This document shows positions 7,406 through 16,312 of a stretch of 64,000 bases of DNA, piece after piece (the stretch's first letter is position 1; the number at the start of each line of letters is the position of its first letter). This stretch comes from Rhodanobacteraceae bacterium. Its GTDB lineage: Bacteria; Pseudomonadota; Gammaproteobacteria; Xanthomonadales; Rhodanobacteraceae. Both the position numbers and the translations under genes were made by a program. The DNA is taken from positions 868,001 through 932,000 of the forward strand of contig CP126531.1 in NCBI GenBank assembly GCA_030167125.1, given 5' to 3'. The notes beneath the pieces are model-generated. The model did no database searches. It saw nothing but the letters and a program-made list of their open reading frames with translations, and was not told where the DNA came from.

Positions 7406-10400
7406 ATGAACAAGAAGATCTACAGCCTGGTTTGGAACAATTCCCTCAAGCAAGTCGTCGTGGCATCAGAGCTTGCGACGGTTCGAGGAGGCGGTTGTTC
7501 GGAGGGCGCAGCATCAGGGGATCGGCCGAGGGGGCTGCGTCGCCTGCAACTGTCGTTGTCCTTGCTCGCTTCCCTGGGGATGGTGCCGTTGGCGGCGTCC
7601 GGCGCGGCGGCCCAGACGGCACACACGCAAAGCGCCGCGCTTCAGGCGCCGGCGGGTGCCAGCCCGGCCGTTGCGGCCAGTTACTTCGTCGCGAAGGGTC
7701 CGGGCGACGGCAGCAAGGGGGCGAACGCAAGCGGCGCGTATTCGACGGCTGCCGGTGCAGACGCGTTCGCATCCGGTAGCTATGCCACTGCGGTGGGCTA
7801 CCACAGCTTTGCTTCGGGGGCTTACTCGAGTGCATTCGGAAGCAGCGCAACCGCCTCCGGCGCCTATTCGGTGGCAGTGGGCGAGAACTCGGCAGCATCC
7901 CAGGCCTATGCCATTGCCATCGGATCCCAATCGAAGGCCACCGCGAAAAAGGCGATAGCAATCGGGCTGAAGGCCAACGCAGCCGGTGGACAGGCGTTCG
8001 CGCTCGGAAGCTATGCATCGGCGACTGGCAGCAATTCAACTGCCCTCGGCGGTGCCATCGACAAGGACGGGAATGGCAAGATCGGCAAGGGCGAATACAC
8101 GGCTGCCACCGGTGGCTTGTCGATGGCGCTCGGTTCGGCCTCGCAGGCAACCCAGGACAATGCCACGGCGGTCGGCGGTGAAACCGAGGCCACGGGTATC
8201 GGCGCCACGGCGGTGGGCAGTACCTCGCTCGCGTCCGGCACGGGCGCAGCCACGCTTGGCTTCGGTGCCCAGGCAACCGCCGATGGCGCGGTCGCCATCG
8301 GGTGGAACTCGATCGCGAGTGCAGCCAACACCGTGTCGTTCGGGGGCAATGGCACGTATCGCGAATTGATCAATGTGGCTGATCCGACCACTGCGCATTC
8401 GGCGGTGAACCTGGAATACCTGCAGAGCCACTACGTGACGGCAGCTGCGCTGAAGGCGGCGGCGACGCCGATGGTGGCGAATCCGGGTTCCTATGCGCAC
8501 TATTTCGACGCCAATGGCCCGGCGGACGGCAGTGATGATGCATCAGCGACAGGGGCGCACGCGACGGCTTCCGGTCCGCTGGCGAAGGCTTCGGGCGATG
8601 ACAGCACCGCCAACGGTTACATGGCAGCTGCCATTGGTACGGGTTCCAGCGCGTTCGGCGACAACGCCAACGCGTCCGGTGATGGCAGCACGGCGCTCGG
8701 GCAGAACTCGACCGCGAGCGGCTTGAACGCGGCGGCGCTGGGCTACGGATCGGCGGCAACCGGCGATCATTCACTCGCGTTGGGCGACAGCGCCGCGGCC
8801 TTGGGTGAGAACGACATCGCCATGGGCCACGGCGCTGCGACCGGCGGCAGCTATGGCAACAATGTTGCGATCGGCACGGGTGCCTACGCCGGCAGTGCCT
8901 ATGGTGGCAATATCGCGATCGGTCAAGGCGCGACCGCGAAGGGCAAGTACGCGACGGCGATCGGCCGAGGTGCACAGGCGACCAACAAGTACGGCGCCGC
9001 CTTCGGCTTCGATGCGGCAGCAACCGGCAGTCGTGCCACTGCGATTGGTGGCAAGGCCGTCGCCAGCGGTCAGGTGAGTACCGCCGTCGGCAAATATTCG
9101 GTGGCAAGCGGCAATTTTGCCTCAGCATTCGGTGGCGGCGCGCAGGCGACGGGCGATTCCAGTTCGGCGCTTGGCAACTATTCCGCGGCGACCGGCGGCT
9201 ACAGCACCGCGGTGGGCAATCAGGCGGTTTCGTCCGGGTTCGCCAGCCTTGCAGCCGGAAATTTCGCGGATGCGAAGGGTGAATACGCGTCGGCGGTTGG
9301 CAACCAGGCGTCCGCGTCGGGCTACGCCAGCACGTCACTGGGATCGCATGCCAGCGCATCGGGCGATTCGTCGGTGGCGTTGGGCCAGACGACGGTGGCG
9401 AGTGGCGATTACGCGACGGCGGTGGGTCCGTTTGCGGTGGCGACGGGGGCCTCGTCGGTGGCGTTGGGTGATACGGCCAACGCGCTGAGCGACAACTCGA
9501 TCGCGATCGGCAAGAACGCGTATGTGGCGCAGACCGGGAAGGTGGGCAACTACTACAGCGGTTACAGCAGCGTGCCGACGGAAGGGATCGCGATTGGCGC
9601 GAATGCCAGCGTGACGGGGGTGCATGGTACGGCGCTGGGCACGAACGCGAGTGCGAGCAACCTGTACACGACGGCGCTGGGTGCGGATGCATCGGCCAGT
9701 GGCCGTTACAGCACGGCGGTAGGCATCAAGGCGCAGGCGACGGGGACGTCGGCGAACGCGTTGGGTTACGGCGCACAGGCAACGGGACCATACTCGAACG
9801 CCTTGGGCACCAACTCGGTGGCGTCGAACCTTGCGACCACGGCGGTGGGCCAACAGGCGAGTGCGACGGGCAAATACGGCACGGCGGTCGGGGCATTGGC
9901 GAACGCCAGTGGCAAGTATGCGACGGCGATCGGAATGGGCGCGACGGCGAGCGGCCAGGAAAGCACGGCGCTGGGCAAGTCTGCGCTGGCGAGCGGGGCG
10001 TACTCGACGGCGGTGGGCAAATACGCGGCGGCGACGGGCATCGCCAGTTCTGCGTTTGGCTATGGTGCCCACGCGACGGGCGTGGCGAGCATGGCGATGG
10101 GCGTGGACTCGAGCGCGGCGGGACAGGGTGCGATCGCGCAGGGCGTGTTTGCGAATGCCTCGGCGGACGACAGCATCGCGACGGGCTACCACGCGAGTGC
10201 AAGTGGCTACGCCAGCACGTCACTGGGATCGCATGCCAGCGCATCGGGCGATTCGTCGGTGGCGTTGGGCCAGACGACGGTGGCGAGTGGCGATTACGCG
10301 ACGGCGGTGGGTCCGTTTGCGGTGGCGACGGGGGCCTCGTCGGTGGCGTTGGGTGATACGGCCAACGCGCTGAGCGACAACTCGATCGCGATCGGCAAGA

Positions 10401-13400
10401 ACGCGTATGTGGCGCAGACCGGGAAGGTGGGCAACTACTACAGCGGTTACAGCAGCGTGCCGACGGAAGGGATCGCGATTGGCGCGAATGCCAGCGTGAC
10501 GGGGGTGCATGGTACGGCGCTGGGCACGAACGCGAGTGCGAGCAACCTGTACACGACGGCGCTGGGTGCGGATGCATCGGCCAGTGGCCGTTACAGCACG
10601 GCGGTAGGGATCAAGGCGCAGGCGACGGGGACGTCGGCGAACGCGCTGGGTTACGGCGCGCAGGCGACCGGAACCTGGTCGAGTGCGTTCGGCACGCTGG
10701 CGGTGGCGTCCAACACGCTGTCGACGGCGGTGGGTCAGCAGGCGACGGCGAGCGGGAAGTATTCGACGGCACTGGGTTCGCTGGCGCACGCGACGGGTGA
10801 CAACAGCACGGCGGTGGGCAAGGGCGCGTACGCGAGCGGGACGTACAGCACGGCGATGGGCAAGTACGCGACGGCATCGGGACCGGCGTCGACGGCGATC
10901 GGCAAGTACGCGACGGCCGGCAACGGCGGTGCGACGGCGATCGGTTACGGGGCGAAGGCGTTCGGATACATCGCGACGGCGCTGGGCACGGACGCGTATG
11001 CGGCGGGCGATCACTCGATCGCGGAAGGATTCCGTGCGAACACGGGACGGGATGCGACGAACGCGTCGGCGATCGGATACTTTGCGAATGCGCAGGGCTA
11101 CTCGAGTGCGGCGATCGGCAGCCACGCGACGGCGTTGGGTGATTCGTCGGTGGCGATCGGGAACACGAGTCTGGCGAGTGGCGAGTACGCGACGGCGGTC
11201 GGTCCGTTCGCGGTGGCGCAGGGCTACAGCGCGACGGCGATCGGCGATACCGCCAATGCGATCGGCAACTACTCGGTAGCAGTCGGCAAGAATGCCTATG
11301 CGGGCGGGGCGATGGCAACCGCGATGGGGGACGGTGCGAATGCCAGCGGACGCAACAGCAATGCGCTGGGTGCGGGTTCCGTCGCAAGCGCCAATAGGGC
11401 GACGGCAATCGGCAACGGAGTTGTTGCTTCGGGTGAAAACAGCGTGGCAGCCGGCGGCGCCTGGGACATCAACGGTAACGGGGTCATCGACAGCGGGGAA
11501 TACACCGCTGCGACCGGTGGCGCATCGAGCGCTTTCGGCGCGGCAGCGCAGGCGCAGGGGACCGCCAGTGTCGCCGTCGGCGCCGCCAGCATTGCCAGTG
11601 GCAACGGCGCCGTTGCACTGGGCGCGAGTGCATATGCCAGCGCGGACAACAGTGTGGCGCTGGGCGTCGGCTCAATAGCAGATCGCGCGAATACGGTATC
11701 GGTGGGTTCGCCAGGATCCGAGCGTCAGATCACGAACGTGGCGGCTGGCACGCAAGCCACCGACGCGGTGAACCTGGCGCAGCTGGAAGCGGCCAGCGCA
11801 GCGGGCACCATAACTTCGCACTATTTCAAGGCCAATGGTCCCGCCGACGGCAGCGACGATGCGTCCGCGACGGGTGCACACGCCACGGCTTCCGGTCCGC
11901 TGGCGACGGCTTCCGGCGACGACAGTACCGCCAACGGTTACATGGCCACGGCCAGCGGCACCAGCTCGAGTGCGTTCGGTGACAACGCCAGCGCGTCCGG
12001 CGACGGCAGCACGGCGCTCGGGCAGAACTCGACCGCGAGCGGCTTGAACGCGACGGCGCTGGGTTACGGCTCGGCGGCAATCGGCGATCACGCGTTGGCG
12101 GTGGGTGACAGCGCCACCGCGATAGGCGAAAACGACATCGCCATGGGCAACGGTGCCGCCACCGGTGGCAGCTATGGCAACAACGTCGCAATCGGCGCAG
12201 GCGCTTACGCGGGTGGTGCCGCCAGTGGCGGCGACGTTGCGATCGGCCAGAACGCACGGGCGACGGGCAAGTATTCGTCGGCATTCGGCGCCAATTCCGT
12301 GGCCAGCGGCAAGTACGGCACCGCAGTCGGTGTCGGGGCGACGGCGAGCGGCCAGGAAAGCACGGCGCTGGGCAAGTCTGCGCTGGCGAGCGGGGCGTAC
12401 TCGACGGCGGTGGGCAAATACGCGGCGGCGACGGGCATCGCCAGTTCTGCGTTTGGCTATGGTGCCCACGCGACGGGCGTGGCGAGCATGGCGATGGGCG
12501 TGGACTCGAGCGCGGCGGGACAGGGTGCGATCGCGCAGGGCGTGTTTGCGAATGCCTCGGCGGACGACAGCATCGCGACGGGCTACCACGCGAGTGCAAG
12601 TGGCTACGCCAGCACGTCACTGGGATCGCATGCCAGCGCATCGGGCGATTCGTCGGTGGCGTTGGGCCAGACGACGGTGGCGAGTGGCGATTACGCGACG
12701 GCGGTGGGTCCGTTTGCGGTGGCGACGGGGGCCTCGTCGGTGGCGTTGGGTGATACGGCCAACGCGCTGAGCGACAACTCGATCGCGATCGGCAAGAACG
12801 CGTATGTGGCGCAGACCGGGAAGGTGGGCAACTACTACAGCGGTTACAGCAGCGTGCCGACGGAAGGGATCGCGATTGGCGCGAATGCCAGCGTGACGGG
12901 GGTGCATGGTACGGCGCTGGGCACGAACGCGAGTGCGAGCAACCTGTACACGACGGCGCTGGGTGCGGATGCATCGGCCAGTGGCCGTTACAGCACGGCG
13001 GTAGGGATCAAGGCGCAGGCGACGGGGACGTCGGCGAACGCGCTGGGTTACGGCGCGCAGGCGACCGGAACCTGGTCGAGTGCGTTCGGCACGCTGGCGG
13101 TGGCGTCCAACACGCTGTCGACGGCGGTGGGTCAGCAGGCGACGGCGAGCGGGAAGTATTCGACGGCACTGGGTTCGCTGGCGCACGCGACGGGTGACAA
13201 CAGCACGGCGGTGGGCAAGGGCGCGTACGCGAGCGGGACGTACAGCACGGCGATGGGCAAGTACGCGACGGCATCGGGACCGGCGTCGACGGCGATCGGC
13301 AAGTACGCGACGGCCGGCAACGGCGGTGCGACGGCGATCGGTTACGGGGCGAAGGCGTTCGGATACATCGCGACGGCGCTGGGCACGGACGCGTATGCGG

Positions 13401-16087
13401 CGGGCGATCACTCGATCGCGGAAGGATTCCGTGCGAACACGGGACGGGATGCGACGAACGCGTCGGCGATCGGATACTTTGCGAATGCGCAGGGCTACTC
13501 GAGTGCGGCGATCGGCAGCCACGCGACGGCGTTGGGTGATTCGTCGGTGGCGATCGGGAACACGAGTCTGGCGAGTGGCGAGTACGCGACGGCGGTCGGT
13601 CCGTTCGCGGTGGCGCAGGGCTACAGCGCGACGGCGATCGGCGATACCGCCAATGCGATCGGCAACTACTCGGTAGCAGTCGGCAAGAATGCCTATGCGG
13701 GCGGCGCACAGTCGATCGCGACGGGCTTCGGTGCACAGGCATTGGGTGCTTCCAGCATCGCCACGGGTGCGGGTGCGATGGCAGCCAGCGACAACGGCAT
13801 TGCGATCGGAACCGGTGCGTATGTTGCGCCAACGGGAACCTACACCGTCACCAACAAATACGGCACCCACACCTACACAGCGGCGACCCGCGGCATCGCC
13901 ATGGGCTACCACGCGAGCGATCTTGGAGTTGACGGGATTGCAATCGGCAACAACTCGATTGCCATGGCGTCTGGAGCAGTAGTGGTGGGAGCTGATGCCG
14001 GGGCAGCGCCGGGGGCATACAACGGAGTTGCCATTGGCGAAAAGGCCGTGAGTTACGGTGACAGCTCTGTGGCGGTCGGCTTCAACACCTTCGCGATTGG
14101 CGCCGGTGCCATCGCGATCGGAAAAAATACTTGGTCGTATGGTCTGGAAGGGTTCGCGGCTGGCAATGAAGCCACGAGTTGGGGCGACTATGCCACGGCA
14201 ATCGGTCCCGAGTCTTATGCCGGAGGAAGCAATACGGCAGGTTCTGGACCGGTTTCGGGGGCGGTGGCGGTCGGCTTCAAGTCTGCTGCATACGGCGATG
14301 GCACCGTAGCGATCGGGCGCGCCAGCAGAACCCAAAACGACGGCGCGGTCGCCATCGGTTACAACAGCGTCGGTTGGGGTTACGGCAGCGTCGCGCTGGG
14401 AGAAGGTGCGATAGCCGCATTCACGAACGACATGGCGCTGGGCAAGGGCGCGTTTGCCGGTGCGGGCTATGGGACGTCCAACGTGGCCGTGGGTCCGGGT
14501 GCGACCGCTGGAAATTCCGCCGCTGGCGCCGCGGATGTCAGCTTCTCGACGGCGCTCGGGCCGTACGCAACAGCGAGCGCGGATTCGGCGGTGGCAGTAG
14601 GCAACACCAGCCTCGCAGGCGCTGCCTACAGCACGGCGGTAGGATCGTTCGCGGCGGCCACCGGATATTCCTCCATCGCGATAGGCGACACGGCCAATGC
14701 GGCCGGCAGCGGCAGCGTGGCGCTGGGCAAGAATTCCTACGCGGGTGGTACACAAGCGATGGCGCTGGGCCCAAATTCGGCGGCGGGTGGCGATTACGCG
14801 GTGGCACTGGGTGTGGGCGCCGTGGCGCCAAGCCGCCGCTCGATTGCGGTGGGGCAGAACGCCATGGCCGGTGGCGCACAGGCATTTGCACTGGGTAGCT
14901 ACGCCTCCGCGACAGGCAACAACTCGGTTGCGCTGGGCGGAGCGATCGATCTGAACGGCAACGGGAAGATCGATCCCGGCGAGAGCACCGTGGCGTCGGG
15001 TGGTCTGTCGACGGCGCTCGGCGTCAACTCGCAGGCGACGAACGACAGCACGACTGCGGTCGGCGCACAATCGACTGCGTCGGGTCTCGGCGCGACGGTC
15101 GTGGGCAGTACCGCGCAGGCGTCCGGACTTGCCGCGGTCGCTGTCGGTTTTGGTGCGCAAGCTTCGGCCGAGGGCTCGGTGGCGATTGGCTGGAACTCGA
15201 TCGCCAACACGCCTTACACCGTGTCGTTCGGTGGCAACGGCGTCTATCGCGAATTGGTCAACGTGGCCGATCCCACGACGGCGCATTCAGCCGTGACGCT
15301 GGGTTATCTGCAAAGCAATTACTCCACCAGTGATGTGATCGCCAACTTGTCGCGTGAGATCGACTCGTTGACTAAGCAGATGAACAGCCTCACCGCCGGC
15401 AGTGCATCCACGGCGGCCACGTCCTCGAGTGGGGCATCAACTCCGACTGCAACCGCAGCTGCCGCGCAAACGCCATCCGGTGTGACGGGCGCAGGCGGCA
15501 CATCTGCGGCGGCCGGTTCCGCGCCGACGTCGGTTGCCGGTTCGGGTGGGGCGAAGGGCGCCCCGGCCAATTCGGCTGGTGGACGGTCGCAGTCCGACAG
15601 TCCGCTGCCGACCGCTCCTGCGGCGTCGACGGCCACCGCGGACCGGTCAGCGGTGGCCCAGGCGAGTGCCGTTACGGATCAGCAGACGCAGGAGGCCATC
15701 AACTCTGCCAACACGTATGCGCAATCGCAGAACTCCCAGACCTTGAGCGCCGCGAACGCGTACACCAACCAGGCACTGGCCAGCTACGTGACGACGGACG
15801 CCTTCAACCAGTTCCAGCAGCAGGTAAACCTCCAGTTCCAGCAGCAGGACAAGCGCATCGATACCCTCGGTGCGATGGGCGCGGCGGCGACCCAGATGGC
15901 CATCAATACGGCAGGCCTGTCGGGTGACAACCGCGTCGGTCTCGGCCTGGGCACGTACGGTGGCAAGCAGGCTGCTTCGATCGGTTACCAGCACATGTTC
16001 TCCAACCAGAAGGCGAGCATTTCGGCTGGCGTCTCCTCCGGTGGCGGTGAAACGTCGGGAGGTGTGGGCGTGGGCTTCAGCTGGTAA
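7406..16087 (+). CDS. Giant trimeric autotransporter adhesin (YadA/Hia type Vc)
   Basis: This 2,893-aa surface adhesin has an ESPR extended signal (MNKKIYSLVWNNSLKQVVVA), then a hydrophobic core and Ala-rich cleavage region near residue 70. A huge head of 14-residue YadA-type repeats (S-x-A-x-G) follows, in three blocks each opening with YFxAxGPxDGS. Each block carries an EF-hand-like loop and closes with a HIM neck motif (about 8330-8430, 11690-11790, 15210-15320). Then come a Ser/Ala/Thr-rich linker (about 15390-15660), a coiled-coil Q-rich stalk and a YadA anchor ending in Trp (about 15850-16087). ATG 7406 is chosen because the ESPR begins there. Most of the length is due to long internal duplications. 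It should trimerise and display on the outer membrane. Confidence 0.93.
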   Translation: MNKKIYSLVWNNSLKQVVVASELATVRGGGCSEGAASGDRPRGLRRLQLSLSLLASLGMVPLAASGAAAQTAHTQSAALQAPAGASPAVAASYFVAKGPGDGSKGANASGAYSTAAGADAFASGSYATAVGYHSFASGAYSSAFGSSATASGAYSVAVGENSAASQAYAIAIGSQSKATAKKAIAIGLKANAAGGQAFALGSYASATGSNSTALGGAIDKDGNGKIGKGEYTAATGGLSMALGSASQATQDNATAVGGETEATGIGATAVGSTSLASGTGAATLGFGAQATADGAVAIGWNSIASAANTVSFGGNGTYRELINVADPTTAHSAVNLEYLQSHYVTAAALKAAATPMVANPGSYAHYFDANGPADGSDDASATGAHATASGPLAKASGDDSTANGYMAAAIGTGSSAFGDNANASGDGSTALGQNSTASGLNAAALGYGSAATGDHSLALGDSAAALGENDIAMGHGAATGGSYGNNVAIGTGAYAGSAYGGNIAIGQGATAKGKYATAIGRGAQATNKYGAAFGFDAAATGSRATAIGGKAVASGQVSTAVGKYSVASGNFASAFGGGAQATGDSSSALGNYSAATGGYSTAVGNQAVSSGFASLAAGNFADAKGEYASAVGNQASASGYASTSLGSHASASGDSSVALGQTTVASGDYATAVGPFAVATGASSVALGDTANALSDNSIAIGKNAYVAQTGKVGNYYSGYSSVPTEGIAIGANASVTGVHGTALGTNASASNLYTTALGADASASGRYSTAVGIKAQATGTSANALGYGAQATGPYSNALGTNSVASNLATTAVGQQASATGKYGTAVGALANASGKYATAIGMGATASGQESTALGKSALASGAYSTAVGKYAAATGIASSAFGYGAHATGVASMAMGVDSSAAGQGAIAQGVFANASADDSIATGYHASASGYASTSLGSHASASGDSSVALGQTTVASGDYATAVGPFAVATGASSVALGDTANALSDNSIAIGKNAYVAQTGKVGNYYSGYSSVPTEGIAIGANASVTGVHGTALGTNASASNLYTTALGADASASGRYSTAVGIKAQATGTSANALGYGAQATGTWSSAFGTLAVASNTLSTAVGQQATASGKYSTALGSLAHATGDNSTAVGKGAYASGTYSTAMGKYATASGPASTAIGKYATAGNGGATAIGYGAKAFGYIATALGTDAYAAGDHSIAEGFRANTGRDATNASAIGYFANAQGYSSAAIGSHATALGDSSVAIGNTSLASGEYATAVGPFAVAQGYSATAIGDTANAIGNYSVAVGKNAYAGGAMATAMGDGANASGRNSNALGAGSVASANRATAIGNGVVASGENSVAAGGAWDINGNGVIDSGEYTAATGGASSAFGAAAQAQGTASVAVGAASIASGNGAVALGASAYASADNSVALGVGSIADRANTVSVGSPGSERQITNVAAGTQATDAVNLAQLEAASAAGTITSHYFKANGPADGSDDASATGAHATASGPLATASGDDSTANGYMATASGTSSSAFGDNASASGDGSTALGQNSTASGLNATALGYGSAAIGDHALAVGDSATAIGENDIAMGNGAATGGSYGNNVAIGAGAYAGGAASGGDVAIGQNARATGKYSSAFGANSVASGKYGTAVGVGATASGQESTALGKSALASGAYSTAVGKYAAATGIASSAFGYGAHATGVASMAMGVDSSAAGQGAIAQGVFANASADDSIATGYHASASGYASTSLGSHASASGDSSVALGQTTVASGDYATAVGPFAVATGASSVALGDTANALSDNSIAIGKNAYVAQTGKVGNYYSGYSSVPTEGIAIGANASVTGVHGTALGTNASASNLYTTALGADASASGRYSTAVGIKAQATGTSANALGYGAQATGTWSSAFGTLAVASNTLSTAVGQQATASGKYSTALGSLAHATGDNSTAVGKGAYASGTYSTAMGKYATASGPASTAIGKYATAGNGGATAIGYGAKAFGYIATALGTDAYAAGDHSIAEGFRANTGRDATNASAIGYFANAQGYSSAAIGSHATALGDSSVAIGNTSLASGEYATAVGPFAVAQGYSATAIGDTANAIGNYSVAVGKNAYAGGAQSIATGFGAQALGASSIATGAGAMAASDNGIAIGTGAYVAPTGTYTVTNKYGTHTYTAATRGIAMGYHASDLGVDGIAIGNNSIAMASGAVVVGADAGAAPGAYNGVAIGEKAVSYGDSSVAVGFNTFAIGAGAIAIGKNTWSYGLEGFAAGNEATSWGDYATAIGPESYAGGSNTAGSGPVSGAVAVGFKSAAYGDGTVAIGRASRTQNDGAVAIGYNSVGWGYGSVALGEGAIAAFTNDMALGKGAFAGAGYGTSNVAVGPGATAGNSAAGAADVSFSTALGPYATASADSAVAVGNTSLAGAAYSTAVGSFAAATGYSSIAIGDTANAAGSGSVALGKNSYAGGTQAMALGPNSAAGGDYAVALGVGAVAPSRRSIAVGQNAMAGGAQAFALGSYASATGNNSVALGGAIDLNGNGKIDPGESTVASGGLSTALGVNSQATNDSTTAVGAQSTASGLGATVVGSTAQASGLAAVAVGFGAQASAEGSVAIGWNSIANTPYTVSFGGNGVYRELVNVADPTTAHSAVTLGYLQSNYSTSDVIANLSREIDSLTKQMNSLTAGSASTAATSSSGASTPTATAAAAQTPSGVTGAGGTSAAAGSAPTSVAGSGGAKGAPANSAGGRSQSDSPLPTAPAASTATADRSAVAQASAVTDQQTQEAINSANTYAQSQNSQTLSAANAYTNQALASYVTTDAFNQFQQQVNLQFQQQDKRIDTLGAMGAAATQMAINTAGLSGDNRVGLGLGTYGGKQAASIGYQHMFSNQKASISAGVSSGGGETSGGVGVGFSW
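8060..8095 (+). other. EF-hand-like Ca2+ loop 1 in adhesin head
   Basis: Twelve codons read DKDGNGKIGKGE, matching the canonical loop: Asp 1, Asp 3, Asn 5, Gly 6, Ile 8, Glu 12. The loop interrupts the S-x-A-x-G repeats about 90 codons before the first HIM motif and is followed by YTAATGG. Confidence 0.65.
8498..8890 (+). repeat. Block-opening repeat, copy 1 (adhesin)
   Basis: Starts HYFDANGPADGSDDASATG and runs through the GENDIAMGHGAATGGSYGNN stretch. A diverged copy begins block 3 at 11819-12210. The two copies differ at scattered bases and a few residues, so this duplication is older than the identical blocks further right. Confidence 0.8.
9320..9723 (+). repeat. 404-bp internal repeat of adhesin, copy 1
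   Basis: Appears identical by eye to 10205-10608 (offset 885 bp, 295 codons) and to 12602-13005. It encodes the stretch from GYASTSLGSHASASG to SGRYSTAVG, including the only non-canonical insert, TGKVGNYYSGYSSVPTEG. The first base change relative to the other copies is C at 9724 against G at 10609. Confidence 0.85.
9941..11307 (+). repeat. 1,367-bp identical duplication in adhesin, copy A
   Basis: Matches 12338-13704 at a constant offset of 2,397 bp (799 codons, in frame); I saw no difference by eye. Identity stops at 11308 (G) against 13705 (C). It contains the second copy of the 404-bp repeat. Confidence 0.85.
11465..11500 (+). other. EF-hand-like Ca2+ loop 2 in adhesin head
   Basis: Reads DINGNGVIDSGE: Asp 1, Asn 3, Asn 5, Gly 6, Ile 8, Glu 12, again followed by YTAATGG and located about 75 codons before the second HIM motif. 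Confidence 0.65.
11819..12210 (+). repeat. Block-opening repeat, copy 2 (adhesin)
   Basis: A diverged copy of 8498-8890 that opens the third head block with HYFKANGPADGSDDASATG. Confidence 0.8.
12338..13704 (+). repeat. 1,367-bp identical duplication in adhesin, copy B
   Basis: In-frame copy of 9941-11307. It holds the third copy of the 404-bp repeat (12602-13005). Lack of silent differences implies very recent duplication or gene conversion, or an assembly artefact. Confidence 0.85.
14948..14983 (+). other. EF-hand-like Ca2+ loop 3 in adhesin head
   Basis: Reads DLNGNGKIDPGE with all six key loop positions kept, about 88 codons before the third HIM motif. The following residues STVASGG differ from the YTAATGG after loops 1 and 2. 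Confidence 0.65.
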
Positions 16088-16099
16088 GGCATGACGCGC

Positions 16100-16127
16100 G
16101 AGGCGGGTGCATGGATGCACCCGCCTC
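16100..16127 (+). terminator. Strong hairpin after adhesin gene
   Basis: A 13-bp perfect stem (GAGGCGGGTGCAT and its complement) with a 2-nt loop lies 12 bp after the adhesin stop. No T-tract follows, so it may stabilise the mRNA or act as a weak terminator rather than a classic intrinsic one. Confidence 0.4.
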
Positions 16128-16312
16128 GAATGGCAATTGGCAATCTGGAGCTTGATTGCGGGTTCTGGTCTGAGGTGCGTGGCAGGTGCGAACGTGGACG
16201 CAGACGGTAAGCATGGAGGTAACCGGACCCGAAGATGATCTGGACGTTGTTTCAACTGCAGTGAATGTCGCATCGATCTCGATGCCCTTTGAACCCCGTG
16301 GAGAGGAACCCT

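Noticed and set aside
9320..13704. Regular repeats that could suggest CRISPR or a satellite array
   Set aside because: Repeats are in-frame coding sequence of an adhesin, with no constant short repeat plus unique spacer pattern and no cas genes.
12617..15286. Long minus-strand open frame (889 codons) antisense to the adhesin
   Set aside because: Its product is Arg/His-rich nonsense mirroring the S-x-A-x-G codon repeats on the plus strand; the ESPR, HIM and YadA anchor show the plus strand is the gene.
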